A stretch of 64,000 bases of DNA, from assembly GCF_002865645.1 (NCBI RefSeq), contig NW_020194685.1, forward strand, positions 1,885,363-1,949,362, in the 5' to 3' direction. How positions within the stretch are numbered: the first letter of the stretch is position 1; the number at the start of each line of letters is the position of its first letter. This document shows positions 38,310 through 50,110 of this stretch, one piece after another. Source of the stretch: Hyaloscypha bicolor E (Eukaryota > Ascomycota > Leotiomycetes > Helotiales > Hyaloscyphaceae). The notes under the pieces are model-generated. The model was not told the DNA's origin and made no database searches. It was given only the letters and a program-made list of their open reading frames with translations. A program made the translations under genes and the position numbers.

Positions 38310-39622
38310 GGGATAATCGTAAGGAGATATACCAGAGATCAGATATACCCATATACACGATGTTTGGAGACCCAAGCCCCAAAGATCGCGATGCCCCTCA
38401 TATCTCACATCCGCTGCGCACCAAAAGATCATGTCAGAGCCGAATGTACCGGTCTGGTAGATCTCTTGGTTTGTTACAACTGTGAAAGCCATCGTCTGTG
38501 TTGGCCGCAGAAATACCCACTCTGAACTCTGTGGATCCAGCTAGATGAGGTCCAGTACCCCCATCATCGAAAACTCCCAGATCTGGACACGAAGGGCGTT
38601 GATCCAGCCCATCTCGAGGCCAGAAACCGCTTGATCGCCTCCTATCAATCACAGGGGACGACAGTTCAAAAATACCACACCTCAAATGAACTGACATGGC
38701 ATTTGGCTGCCACAAATAGTCGAGGCACTCGACGTTAGGATGGAAGTGGTCGAGCATCTGAGCATGCGTCTTGAAAGCGAGCTCGTTCGCAGGAATTAGC
38801 TGCACCTGGAAAATCACAGTCGGTCATTCGGGCATAACAGATGAGATTTATGTTGATTTATGTATTCGAGTGTTTAAACTGTATGTACTTGAGTTCCTGG
38901 AGTTATGCCTTCGAGTTCGAAAGTCTACTTACGCCCCATCCTTGAAAAGCCCTTATGACCTCAATTCCACAGCAGTTTCCGACCCTTTTCCCTCTCAGAA
39001 CCCTCATCTTATTACCACCGCCGACTATTGCTCATCTGTCTTTACGTCACAAAGTAGCTTCTCAATCATTCTTTCAAAGTTCGGTCTTGCTTATCTAGAC
39101 GTAGCTCTGTATATTTCGCGTCATGTCGACCCCGCATCATGCCATCTTCGAAGTTTTCGTTTCTACAGTGTAGCGAGATCCACCACTTGGAAAAGGATAC
39201 AAGCTTCTCCTGCAAGGTGCTTCGTATGCGAATCAAAGTTCAGGGGGCAGAACAGAGAGGTGGGGTGCAGTGGGTGTGGTGCATACTATCCAATGCGATC
39301 CCAACCTCTTTGGTCGGAGGGTACCATCAACCACCCACTCTTCTTTCCAAGTAGTTCTTATGATGCTAAGCTTTGCCCTTCTCATCTGCTTTTCATCAAT
39401 CCACCGGCGCGGCCCGGAAACTGCTCGGCATGTCTGCGGATCTCTGCGGGTACAATCGTTGAATGCAGGAGTATGGTAACAAAGCTGCCTCGATGGCGCA
39501 GTATGGCAGATACAAAGCACACTATATAAGTCTGTCTAGCTGAGGAATTCAATGAAGCAATAAATTACATTTCATTTCGACCGGACAGAACAATCTAAAG
39601 CTCAGCAAGAGCCAAAGCAGCC
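38310..39622. other. Intergenic region holding the NRPS relic
   Basis: Apart from the relic at about 38725-38802 there is no gene I can support. Open frames exist (for example + strand 38771-39529) but have no recognised motif, poor composition and no consistent splice structure. The last 150 bp before 39623 presumably hold the former promoter of the MFS gene. Confidence 0.55.
38725..38802 (+). pseudogene. Relic of a second NRPS C-terminus
   Basis: From 38740 one frame reads VVEHLSMRLESELVRRN then TAG. It matches the last part of the degenerate carrier of the NRPS (VEHPSMRLQSELVRK, 35815-35865) at both DNA and protein level, with about 44 of 50 bases identical in the core by eye. Similarity fades upstream of about 38725 and beyond about 38802. 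It is too short to function and is a leftover of a duplicated or rearranged NRPS 3' end. Confidence 0.75.
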
Positions 39623-41241
39623 ATGGGAGAAACTCCCCATTCCTGGAACTTGTCCAACTTGTGTGAAGGCGAGAAGCGCCCATCTTTCAGTGAAGCAGTG
39701 CGAGATGGTTCTGACGATTCAAGCAATTCTCCAAAGCCATGGGAGCAACCTGAGTTCAAAGCGAAAGCCCATCGAACTTGGCGCTCCTTTCAAAGATACA
39801 TATGGGATGATCCTGACAAGCCGGCCATCGAAAAGAAATTCTTGTTGAAATTGGACTTCTTCCTTCTCACCTACACATGCCTTGGTTACTTCTGCAAGAA
39901 TCTAGATCAACAAAATATCAACAATGCCTATGTGTCCGGAATGAAACAAGCATTACACATGGGGGGCAGCCAACTGACGTACTTGAGCAACGTGTTTACC
40001 GCGGGCTATGTTGTTGGACAATTACCAGCTGTGATATTGGCCACTAAAATCCGACCAAGTATCCTGGTGTCTAGCTTGGAGATTCTGTGGGCGGTCTTCA
40101 CATTCTGCTGTGCGTCAGTAAAGACTGTACCACAGCTTTATGCTATGAGATTTCTGATCGAGCTATGCGAGGGAGCATTCTTCCCGGACATCATCTATGT
40201 GATCAGTTCCTGGTGTAAGTCTATCCATTTTCCCATATTGAACAAGCTGACAGCATAAGACACGAAAAACGAGGGGGTAAACGAGTTACTCTCTTCTACT
40301 CCACCGCCACCATGGCCGGTATGTTCAGCGGCTACCTCCAAGCCGCCGCATACCGCAACCTCAACAGCGTTGGAGGCCGCGAAGGCTGGCAATGGCTCTA
40401 CATAATCTGTGGTATCATATCTCTGCCCGTCGGTGTGATTGGCTATTTCTTCAATCCCGACTTCCCAGAAAACACGCGAGCCTTCTATCTTTCCCCAGCA
40501 GAAGCCGAACTCGCACAGAAACGTCTGTTGCGCGACGGCTACAAACCCCTTGGTGCATCGGCATGAGACAAGACGAAGATCTTCCGGATTATGCGTCAGT
40601 GGCAGTTTTGGCTGCTGCCGTTTGGATACTTCTGCGTGCAGAGTAGCTTTCCATCCGCGCAGCCGGCTTTCGCTCTTTATCTTAAGTCAACACATCATTC
40701 CGCCTATCAAATAAATGTCTGGCCTACTGGTCAGTCAGCAGTTGGAATCATCGTTCAAATCGCAGCTGGCATGCTCTCCGACTCTCCACTGCTCAATGGC
40801 CGACGATGGCAAGCTATCACAGTGATGCAAGCAGGAACACTTTTAGGCTCAGTCATCATTGCGATCTGGAGCGTACCGCAAGGTCTTCTCTTCTTCGCCT
40901 ACTACATCTCTTTCATGTCCGCTGGTGTGCCGGGGATTTATTACTCGTGGTTCCCGGACTTGATGCCGCATGGTCATGAGATGAGGGGGTTCTTGACGGC
41001 GTTCAGTAATATTGCAAGTTATGTGAACCAGATCTGGGTTTCTGATGCTGTTTGGAGGACAGCTGAAGCGCCGAGGTTTAGACCGGGGTTTATATGGGTG
41101 AGTGTGGTTTGTGTGGTTTTGATTGCTTTGAGTGTGTTGTTGCAGTTTCTGGAGAAGAGGGATGGGAAGAGGAGGGAAACGGTGGCGAGGGAGGCAGAGC
41201 ATGTTTACATTGAAGCGCCTGGAGATATGCAGAAGGTGTAG
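39623..41241 (+). pseudogene. MFS permease (allantoate/pantothenate ACS type), broken
   Basis: The family is a 12-helix H+-coupled permease of the Dal5/Liz1/Fen2 group. Exon 1 is 39623-40214 and exon 2 starts at 40260 after a 45-bp intron (GTAAGT..TAAG). Family marks include a long acidic N-terminus, FFLLTYTCLGYFCKNLDQQN, NAYVSGMK, RFLIELCEGAFFP, the TKN motif across the splice, NSVGGREGWQWLYIICG and IMRQWQFWLLPFGYF. Two lesions disable it. A single-base loss in the G run at 40273-40277 shifts the frame just after TKNE, and an in-frame TGA lies at 40564-40566 where the neighbouring helices imply a sense codon. Full length would be about 524 aa. No intron choice removes the stop. Confidence 0.85.
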
Positions 41242-41988
41242 GCGTGTTTAGTCGGGTATGAAAGAGTACGAAATGGAACGTAGATAGTAGTAGATTCAAC
41301 AGACTCTGGAGAAGACTTACAGCATAATGTTGTGAGCCTGTGATGATCATGGAGACTTTGAGCAACGCTTGGAGGAAGAGGTAGGAGGGGTGTATGTAAC
41401 GAAAGTGGGAGGGTGTCTGTAGGAAGCTCTCAGGGGGGTAGCTTAGAGCGAATGCTGAGGCGAGCTTCTCGGGACTGGGGAAGGACGCAATGTCGCGCGT
41501 GGTGGGAAGAGTGATGCTGGGAGGAGGTGAAGAGTGGGACAGATGCTGGCATGAATGCGAAGAAAGACGCAGTAATGACCGATTCCACAATGCAAGAATC
41601 CAGGACTGAAAGATTTCTTCACGGCTGGTGAAAAAAAGAAACCGCTGGGAGATTTCCGTGAAAAGGAGAAGTCATGTTTTCATTTTCGTCCCGCCTGGAG
41701 GAAATCGCTCCTCCGCGATCCCCCTGATGACAGGTCACAAGAACCAGCAGTCGCGATGCGATTTTCAGAACATAGTTCAGGAGTCCCAGGAAGTAAATGT
41801 ACAGTACCTTGTTCCTCAGCGACGCCACAGGGGAGCATCATGACAACAACTCTGCCGTCTTCTTCATCAGCAATCTTCTCGACCAGCAATGCTTCCACTG
41901 GAGAGTCTGCAATTGCCTTTCTCCCAAGGAGAATTAGCCCACCTCAACGTTGGTAAAGTCTCGTGTGGTAGAAGTGCCGATGCAGAGC
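41242..41988. other. Intergenic, no gene recognised
   Basis: The sequence has normal composition. Open frames on both strands overlap each other without motifs or splice logic. An inverted-repeat element begins at 41991. Confidence 0.5.
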
Positions 41989-41990
41989 TA

Positions 41991-42881
41991 GAAGAATTCA
42001 CTAGCCAACCGTCCATACCCCCCAACCGCCTACCCCAAGAAATTCGATTTTTGATCATACCTTCATTATCATTACAAATCCTATTACGTATCAATCCTTT
42101 ATAGTATTTTCGATATCCTAATGACAGTATATTTATTTTCACCTTATAGTGCAGTTAGAATTGCTTGTAAGATAAAAGAATCCACTCGCCAACTGCCCAA
42201 ACCCCCTAACCGCTTACCCCTTTTCACTACAATAACGATAAAACCGAAATTTTGAGTAGATATTCGTGATTAACGACCTTGGTATAGTAATTCAGGAAGT
42301 TTTTAGCAGTTTCCTAGTACTTTAAAAAAATCACAAAATTTTGGTGTTCTAATAGGAGTATAAGAAGTAACGAGCCTACAGCCCATAAGTCTGTGGATTA
42401 TAGGGCATTTCGCTAATAAATAACCACTAAAGGAATAATCGAAATTTTTGCGCAATGCGATAAATATTTAAATTAAATAATAATAGTATTATTTAGTTTC
42501 TTTCCTACTAAATAGATTTAGTTTAAAGGAAAAGGAATGTGTCGTTATTTAATTAATTTCACGTAAAGTGACTAACTTTGTTTTCGAGAGGCCTAGAAAG
42601 CCTCGCTTAAATGCCTGTAATCCACGGACTTATGGGGTGTAGGCTCGTAATTGCCTCTAGCAAGGCTCTGGTGAGGGGAGGGGGATTTAAAAGCAGGGCA
42701 AAAATAACAAAATCATTACCTTATAAGCAATTCTAGCCGTACTACTAGTTTGAAATATATATAGCCGTCAGGATATCAAAAATACTATAAAGTATTAATA
42801 CGTAATAGAATTTGCAATTATAATGAAGGTATAATTCAAAAATCGAATTTTTGGGATGGGCGGTTGGCTAGTGGATTCTTC
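41991..42881. mobile_element. TA-flanked inverted-repeat element, about 891 bp, hosting a second element
   Basis: The left arm from 41991 (GAAGAATTCACTAGCCAACC) pairs with the right arm ending at 42881 (GGTTGGCTAGTGGATTCTTC) over about 170 bp with roughly 75-80% identity by eye. TA dinucleotides flank both ends (41989-41990 and 42882-42883). The left arm carries an extra C-rich tract of about 20 bp. A second, partial copy of the left terminus lies at about 42178-42222 in direct orientation. The interior is AT-rich, non-coding and contains another inverted-repeat element. It resembles a mariner-type MITE that has aged. Confidence 0.7.
42371..42647. mobile_element. Nested 277-bp MITE with TAA target duplication
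   Basis: The termini CGAGCCTACA...TGTAGGCTCG form about 40-bp inverted repeats with about 90% identity by eye. Direct TAA repeats flank it at 42368-42370 and 42648-42650. A 3-bp TAA/TTA target duplication is typical of PIF/Harbinger-type elements. The core (about 42412-42606) is AT-rich and non-coding. It lies inside the 41991-42881 element. Confidence 0.7.
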
Positions 42882-42883
42882 TA

Positions 42884-43462
42884 CTGAGAGAGTTTACACA
42901 AATTCAATGGAGTTTGTTTCTCGCAGCCTGACGTCCTTGCAGGACACCACCCGGGCCCATGGGAATCTGGGATTGCAATGCTTTGACCTCATGCCGTTGG
43001 GTGCTGCACCTCGACTGCACCTGCTGTGTCTCTGGACTCGAGGGCATCTCTTGAGCTGTGAGACTTCGATCAGCCTTGGAGAACAACTACGAAGAGATAG
43101 ATCTGACGATCCACAGAGAGTTCGTCCTAGACCCGTGGCTCCTGAACTTGTTGACGAAAGATCGCGCGGTAAAACAAACTTTCCGTTCCCAAGCTTGCTC
43201 TTCTTACAAATCCTCGTTCCTTCTAACGTGCAGTTATCCCCAAATCAGGATAAGCCAGCATGAACCGGGCTCTTCACAGATTCGAATCAGCACTGATCTT
43301 CTAAAGCCTCCCCGCTCTATTCCACTTTGAGGCATTCCCCCACTGATTATGGACTCCCATTTATATTATCCTTTGCCCCCTTTCAGTGTCTTCTTGATCC
43401 CAGAGATCATCTTTGTTTTGCGGCCCTTCCTCTGCCTGTTTTCTAAAAGAAGATCTCCCACC
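42884..43462. other. Intergenic, possible gene remnants
   Basis: A + frame near 43060-43170 (ENNYEEIDLTIHREFVLDPW) has coding-like composition, but no complete gene with a sensible start, splice sites and stop could be built. It may be a fragment of a gene interrupted by the element at 41991-42881. Confidence 0.35.
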
Positions 43463-43692
43463 ATGTCGTATCCGCAAGGCCTTGACGAAGCGGATTCCAT
43501 TGATCAAGTTCAAGTAAATTCAGAAAGAACAGTCTCTATCTGCGCCGAATGGATACCCGCCTGCCAACGACTCGAACTTCAACATCAACAGAACCGCGCC
43601 TCCTGGTACTTTGACCGTATCACCCTAGCTCACTCCTGTTTCCAGGAAGGTAAGTCAAACTCCTATTTCCTCATTCAGAACATTAGTCTATG
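43463..43692 (+). CDS. Possible small hypothetical protein
   Basis: An ATG in good context (CCACCATGTC) opens a 62-codon exon ending at a strong GTAAGT donor (43650). Splicing to the AG just before 43681 would add two residues and a TAG, giving about 64 aa. The translated exon is acidic with Trp/Cys residues and has no domain that I recognise. It lies just beyond the 3' end of the convergent FMO gene, so it could also be an antisense transcript or a remnant. Confidence 0.3.
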
Positions 43693-43745
43693 ATACGTCT
43701 CAAGCACTCTTCATTCTGGCTCTCCTAGTGAAATAATAGTTTGTC

Positions 43746-45502
43746 CTATATGAATGAGAGCAAGTCTTTCTCTGCCCTCCTGCCGACAAGCACCCATTGC
43801 TCTGCATCTCCACCTTCCAACCTATCTTCTCTAGAGACACTCTCTCCCTCCACCTTCCCTTTCCTCTTCTCATCTTTATCCTTTCCAGGCTCAGGATATT
43901 TCCGCAAATTCTCAATTGCCCACCTAACCTCCTCCCCTATCACCGGCGGCGTTCTCCCCTCACCCGTCAGCTTTCCCAAGCCCGCAATCTCATACAACTC
44001 TCCTAACCAGCCCAACGTCTCTCCAGTCCCCCACTCAATATCATGGAACTTCTTGCCTTGCCTCTTCCCCAAAATCTCCCTTTCTTCCTCCCACCCCTCC
44101 TGCACTTCCAAACCTGGCAAAGCTTTCGTTTGTCTCCCTGACCACAACCTAGCCAATGCAATCGCCTGGTACTCAAAACTCCTAAACGTAAGCACCCTCG
44201 GCATGCCTACAATCCCCAGCGTTTTGAAGTCGTGGAAAAAGGTATGCAGGTATGTCTTCGCAAGCTTGTTTTTCTTGTAATCCCAGATCTCGCGGCCGTT
44301 GTTCTTTGCGTCCCAGAAGGGGAAGGAGGGGAGGTAGCCGGTACAATAAATCACCGTATCAACACCATCTACGTAACTCTCGTCATCAAACACAATCCGT
44401 CCATCCATGCGGTATTCCTTGACTACCGGTTTCCATATTATGCCACGAGGGGGCGAAGGCCCGTCCCAGCGGGACGCAGAGCGTCGCGAGAGGTAGAGCG
44501 GGTGCGCGACTGTGGAGAGGAGGTCCATTGAGAGGTCCTTTGCTGAGGCGGAGTTGCCGATTATTAGCACTTTCTTGTTTGTGTATAAGAGCGGCGTGCG
44601 GTAGGTTTTGGAGTGCTGGATCCTGCCCGGGAAGAGCTTCATGTAGGCGGCGAGGCCGGTGACTTCGGGGATCTGTCACATGGGGGTTAAGGCTGGTTAG
44701 ATGGAAAGGAGGACGGGAGGGGAGGGCATGGCAGGCATACGAAGGGAACGGAGTAATGTCCATTCGCCAACACTACAGCGTCGAAGGCGTCTTCCCACCA
44801 TACATCTACTTGACGAACCGGGTCGTGTTTTCTTAGCGTTAGTTTCCACTTTTCTTTTGCACTGTTTGGGGGACTGATGAGAGAGACATCTTCAATAGTC
44901 GTGTTGAGGCTGAGGAGGGAGTCTATTTTGTGATAGGCGAAGTAGGATTCGATGTATTGTTTCGGGATGTGGTGGGGCACGAATGGGCCGTAGGCGAAGG
45001 GGAGGTCAGAGAAGGGCATTGCGATTGCTGGGACGTTTGTCCTGTTTTGGTTTTAGTGAGAATCCTGGGAGGAGGACAACAGAATGGCTCACGTGAGGGA
45101 AGAGTAGATCGGAGTTTGAGTAAACCTTTCCTGCTCGTTCGGGGACGTAATCTCAGGGAGATTATTTGGTACAGGAAGCGAGGGATCCAACTCTGGTGGT
45201 AAACTTCCGGGTTTGAGTGGCAACTTAGAAGGAGGTGAGGAGTCGTATATCCTGTACATCAATCAGGTGACGTCGTACAAAGAAGAAGACTCGAAATACC
45301 AAGTCCCACCAGCACTCTCTCTCCTCTCAAAAACCTGTATCCTCTCAAAATACTCCTCTGCCGCAAATGCGGCTGCAGTTATGGCGCCTATGATACAAAC
45401 ATGAACACTACCAACCTCTCCTGATCGAGCAAGAAAGGGAGACTTACCAGCTGCTCCCGCACCAATTATAGCCACCGACCTTACACAACCATCTTCAGCC
45501 AT
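43746..45502 (-). CDS. Flavin-containing monooxygenase (FMO-like)
   Basis: FMOs use FAD, NADPH and O2 to oxygenate soft nucleophiles such as amines or thiols. Five exons on the minus strand (45502-45448, 45387-45300, 45251-45093, 45041-44741, 44672-43746) give 509 aa. The four introns are 60, 48, 51 and 68 bp, and the splicing restores conserved motifs: the FAD-binding GAGAAG near residue 14, GGTWIYD, the FMO signature FPGRIQHSKTY near residue 215, the NADPH-binding IGNSASAKDL, and YCTGYLPSFPFW. The C-terminus is a charged tail rich in Lys/Glu. It is intact, unlike the neighbouring MFS gene. It could tailor the NRPS product, but FMOs of this type are also common housekeeping enzymes. Confidence 0.88.
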
Positions 45503-48397
45503 CGTTCAAATCTCGACCCAGTCTAGCAATGAATTGTAATAGAAATAATTTAAGAACTATTTGGATGGGGATTTGCGTTTCTAATGCTCATGTGGGGAAT
45601 CCAAGTGTGCAGAGGATTCGTCATTCTCCCGTGCCATGCCGCAATACACGGTCCAACCCACTACTTAAAGATGCGCAGATCAGGACCAGTAGTGTCTGGA
45701 AACTATGCGAGGAGGAATAAACATCACTTCGACTCCGAAACCGCTTAGATAATAGTCTCTGTGCTCTTCTGCACGTTGCTCGAGTTGATTGGTTGAAGAA
45801 GGGTGACACGTGATCCCCCTTTCCGTCCAGTGGCATGCGTGGGCAATAGTCAACGTTGGCCACCACGATTTGCTTATCCTCACCTTTTCCTTTCCAAGGC
45901 CTCGAGCCTGTCTTGATCGACTTTTTTTTAAGGGAGATTGAACTCTTTTTACCGATCTAAAAATATTCTTGATTTAGTGTGTGGATTACGAAGTTGGTAG
46001 AAAGATCCAAAAAGAAATTTTGGGCTGTCTATCAAACTTTATTGTGTCATAGTTTTAAGAATCGTTACGAAGAACAAGAACATGGGATTTATTTCAGAAC
46101 AGAAAATACATAGAACGGAACAACCCCGGTTATAATTAGAGTTAGCATTACATTCAACGTCGACAACCGATACCGCAATAAAGTAGTGATCGTCCATGCA
46201 ACTGCTACAATTGCTCTAGCACTATATGGCACTGTTTGCTCAGTATTGAAACTCTATAATGACGAGCTGTATTCTAGTAGTCGACTCTAGAAGAATGTTC
46301 CTAGTAGACCGGATAAATGTTACTGTCATTAACTAGGTTGCTGTCAGGAACTTCCTTGTTGTCACAAAGATCATTCTTGCCCGCTACTCCCTTAACTCCG
46401 CCGCCATCGACCGTTGTCGTCATGGAGAGACATGAGTATTCTTAGGAAGATAGCGAAAAATTACCACTTAGCAGGCATTCCTCAATCTAAACAAGTCTCG
46501 TTCACCTCAACATTGTTTGAACTCCTACCATCTGACGGCAATCCGCAGCTGATAGACTCATCCTGCCTTTTAACGAAAACAGAGATCTAACGAAGAACAA
46601 GCACAGCTCAGCAAGAATTGGTCGGTCTTGACGAAATTATTCGCCAAAAGTGGTAAGGCGCAATATCTTCTCACACAGCATTACTCGAACATTCACTCTC
46701 GAGTTGTGAGCTCCGACATACGGGGAAGGAACGTTTTCAAGAAGCGAAACAAGTATGTGAACTCCTCTCCCATCTCAATTCAAGATGATAAGTACTGGCA
46801 CCTATGTGTACGGCTACGTCCACATCGTGAGCTTGGCCGTGTCTGCTCTACACCCTATCCCCTGTTGCCCGCTGCTGTATCCAAATCTCTTGGCAAGAGA
46901 ACGGCCGACTGGCGGACGGACGGACAGACCGTTCATACCACACCATATCATATCATCTATACACCGAGAGAATGGTAGACAAAGGACGAAGCGCGGACGA
47001 AATTGCAGTGAATGTATCCTTGACAATAAAGGGATCTTTGACGAGAGCAAGCTCACAGACAACCGCTGTCCACAGATTTTGCACTCGCCATTTCTTGCGC
47101 CCTTGAAAACTTTCAATGTTTTAACTGCGGATGATCAGGCTCTAGTGTTCGACTTGCTAGTCGTCTTGAAGAGGACTACCGAGCGGAGGCCGCGCTTTGT
47201 GAACTAATATATCTATAACAGCACTAGCCTTGTGTGAGTTGTTCCCCAACTTAAGGGACAAGGAACTATACCACAATGTGCTTCATACTATGCATAAATA
47301 GTACTGTACATCGCCTTTCTAAAACACAGATAAAGTCGACTTCCTAACACTATCAATTAACATGTGCTGTCACGCGGCTGCTTGTTGTCATTGGCGGGAC
47401 GACACCCGCAAGACGGAGTACTACCCCTAGACAGCATCCGCGCTTTCTTCTTCCTCAACCAACAAATTGTAGACCTTGTCCATCGTAAACGACGCAGGAC
47501 ACCCCCTTGAATGTGCACGACACAGCACCGGTCCCCAGCCCTTGCAAAGCCATGCTAGTGCGAGGAGTGTAAGGTATAAGAATAGTAGGTGCCGCCCTCC
47601 TGATGCCTTCTTTTGCCGTCGACGTCTAGGGGTAGCAAAATGCGCTTACTTGTATTTGCTTCTGACCCCAAAAGCAGCAACTATATGCAGCTAACGAGCC
47701 CGCTTGATTTGCAGAATTAAACCAAGTACCGTACACTCGATTCAGTCTTGATCTCACTCCTAATATTCCCTCGCACTTGCGAGCAAAAGATATCCATCGA
47801 AGTCACAGGTGCAACAAGGAACAGGCAGCTTCATTCAACTTCTGATTCGCACTATACAGTAGCCTATCTACATGCTCTGCTCTTCCCTCACCACAACTTT
47901 TATTGCACCCATCCCCTCCTTCATCTCAGCACAAAAGCACAGCACAGCTACGCACTCCCCCCTTCCCCCCTCTCTCCCAATCTCCCCTCAATCCACAAGC
48001 AAGGACCACAGCCTTCTCCCCAATTAGCAGAAAAAAGAGAGCAACCAGGAGATCCAGCCAGAACGAAGATACAACAAAGGTATCAAAAAGGCAAAAGAAG
48101 AAGCGCAAGGTGCTGCGGAAAATACACATTACTGCATTACTGAAATGAAGCAGCCGCTGTGTTTCTGCCCTGCCCTGCCTAGCTAAGCGCACATCCGATA
48201 TATCCAGATGTTTGCAAAGAATCGAAGATAGCTACACGACTCGACACTCCTCCCAGATACCGGTATGAAAGGAGAATAAAAAGGGAAAGATCTGTACATG
48301 TTTCGTTTCGCATCGTTGACTGAACCTCCCATTACGCCATGCCCTGTCTGTACCAAGTAAAGCAAATCTTATCGCGAGTCTGAAGGGCGAAATGTCT
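45503..48397. other. Long intergenic region, no gene supported
   Basis: This 2.9-kb region separates the FMO promoter (about 45503-45900) from the 3' end of the SH3 gene. Open frames around 46628-47207 and 47476-48143 lack motifs and typical codon composition. A short (GGAC)n run lies near 46913-46926. A T9 run near 45925 and AT-rich sequence to 46150 look untranslated. A noncoding transcript cannot be excluded. Confidence 0.5.
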
Positions 48398-50110
48398 TTA
48401 CATGGCTTGGCCAGGGACTGGCTTTCGGCCGATTGGGCTGTTGTTGGGAGGGGAGCCAGACGCGAATTCCGGTGCAGGCGGAGAACCAGAGGGGTTGTAT
48501 TGAGGGTTCATGGCGCTCGGGCCTGGAGGACTGTTCCGTCTGCCTTGCATTTGCGAGGGGCTTGCAGGGCGACCTTGCATGGGACGTTGTTGACTTGGTG
48601 ACATTGGTCGCGGATGTTGGCCATTGGGCGTCATCGGACGTTGTTGGCTTGGGGACATTGGTCTAGGTTGCTGCCCGTTAGGAGTCATGGGTCTTCCAGC
48701 TGGTGACATTGGGCGTGGTTTCTGCGGAACACGCATGCCTGGTGGGGGACCTCGAGGACCATTCTGTTGTGGGCGAGGCTTGACAGGACGAGTTGAAAGA
48801 CATGTCCGAGGGGCAACACCTTGCTGAGAACGATCAAGACGAATGCAGAGCGCCTAGACACGTTAGATATAGTTCGATACACGAAGCAAACGACTTACCC
48901 ATCCATCATCATACTCATGCAACAGTCGGATCAGCTGACCAGCACGCAACTCAAGTTCATCATCCATAGACGGCTTGAAGTCAAGTTGGACACGATGAAC
49001 AGCGGAATTGATAGGTCCTCCAGCGGCAGCAATGGCAGCACCAGACGCGGTCTGAGCTGGCGTGGGAGATGACTCCGATGAGACGCTGAACTCGGTAGGA
49101 GCAGGGCTTGGGGGACCGGCGGGACCGGCAAAAGGAGCCTTCTTTGTGAGATCAATTGGGCTGGGACCAAAACCACGCTTAGAAGCACCTCGAGTAAGAC
49201 CGACAACAGCTGCTGCAGCAGTGGCGCCCGTCAAGACTTCCCCTCCCGGACCCATTCCTTGAACAACTTCTGGACCTCTCGCGTTGGTGGCATCAATGGT
49301 CTCGGCGTGATTGCCAAATGGATTCTCTCGGTTGTTTGACTGAGCAGTCATTGGCCTGTCGACGTTTTGTTGGGCAATCGGTCGACCCATATTGAGAGCA
49401 TTGCCCCTGCTTTGACGCTTCTCACCGAGGTTTGGAAGGAACTGAGTGACGGGTCTGAGAGAGAGACGTGGTGCCGTCACAGTCGTACGTTGGCTGGCTT
49501 GTCGGTTCATATCTCCAAACTCATGCTTCTCATCATCCAGTCTCTCCTGGCGCTCTCGTCTCTTCTTGAAGCAAAATAGTATAACTGATAGAACCGCTCC
49601 GATAAGTAACAAGATACCGATCGCCAATCCGGCCTTCCCTGCAGTGCTCATTCCCCCTGAACTGGAACTCGTCGTAGCGCTCGACGTTGCACTGGCCGCT
49701 GATATTGTTGAGGACTTGGTTGGGGTCTCGGAAGACGAGATGCTGGTGTCAGCCAAAAGCGACTGGGTAGGTGTAACAGACGTTTTGGGTGGTGTGATGG
49801 CTGTTGGCATCCCGCTCGAGCTGGAGGTAGTCTTGCCAACAAGAAGACCTGTGTTTGTAGCACCCTCATCGGGAGGTGATGGTGTCGAAGTGGTCGCGAC
49901 GACAGGCCCTAACGTTGAATATCCTCCCACAGCGCCCGTAAAAGTCTTCGAGGCCGTGACATACACAATAGACACGATGGTCGACGCTTGTTGTACTTGG
50001 TCGTTTCCTCCGAAGACATTGGCAATAGCACTTGCGGCCTTGTCGAAGGGACTTTCGTCGTGAGGCTGCGCATCCCGCCCATGGCGGCGGTGGAGATGCT
50101 CGTGAACCAT
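48398..50110 (-). CDS. Single-pass membrane protein with SH3 domain and Pro-rich tail
   Basis: Two exons (50110-48899 and 48853-48398, 45-bp intron inside the SH3 domain) give 555 aa. The N-terminal half is Ser/Thr-rich and has no clear signal peptide. A transmembrane helix, GLAIGILLLIGAVLSVILFC, lies near residues 160-180 and is followed by a KKRRE stop-transfer cluster. After a long disordered linker comes an SH3 domain (about residues 365-430) with VQLDFKPSMDDELELRAGQ, then DDGWALCI across the splice and GVAPRTCL. The C-terminal 110 residues are Pro/Met/Gln-rich tandem repeats. The layout, an O-glycosylated ectodomain with a cytoplasmic SH3 adaptor, resembles fungal cell-surface or polarity proteins such as Fus1. 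No close orthologue is claimed. Confidence 0.88.
48597..48717 (-). repeat. Coding tandem repeat, about 51-54 bp unit
   Basis: Roughly 2.4 imperfect copies encode RPMSPxxxRPMTPNGQ-type units in the tail of the SH3 protein. The period is a multiple of three, so copy-number change would keep the frame. Confidence 0.75.

Noticed and set aside
38434..39529. Open frames on both strands downstream of the NIPA gene
   Set aside because: They show no motifs and no splice logic, and overlap the NRPS relic on either strand; unlikely to be genes.
40535..40600. An intron removing the TGA in the MFS gene
   Set aside because: The only GT..AG pair around it would be about 20 bp, too short for a fungal intron, and the flanking protein motifs are continuous in the same frame.
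42856..43263. 135-codon + frame starting at the edge of the inverted-repeat element
   Set aside because: It begins inside the transposon arm and has no recognisable domain; only the later part has faint coding character.
46628..47207. Two overlapping + frames of 116 and 140 codons
   Set aside because: They overlap in different frames with repeat-derived residues and no motif.
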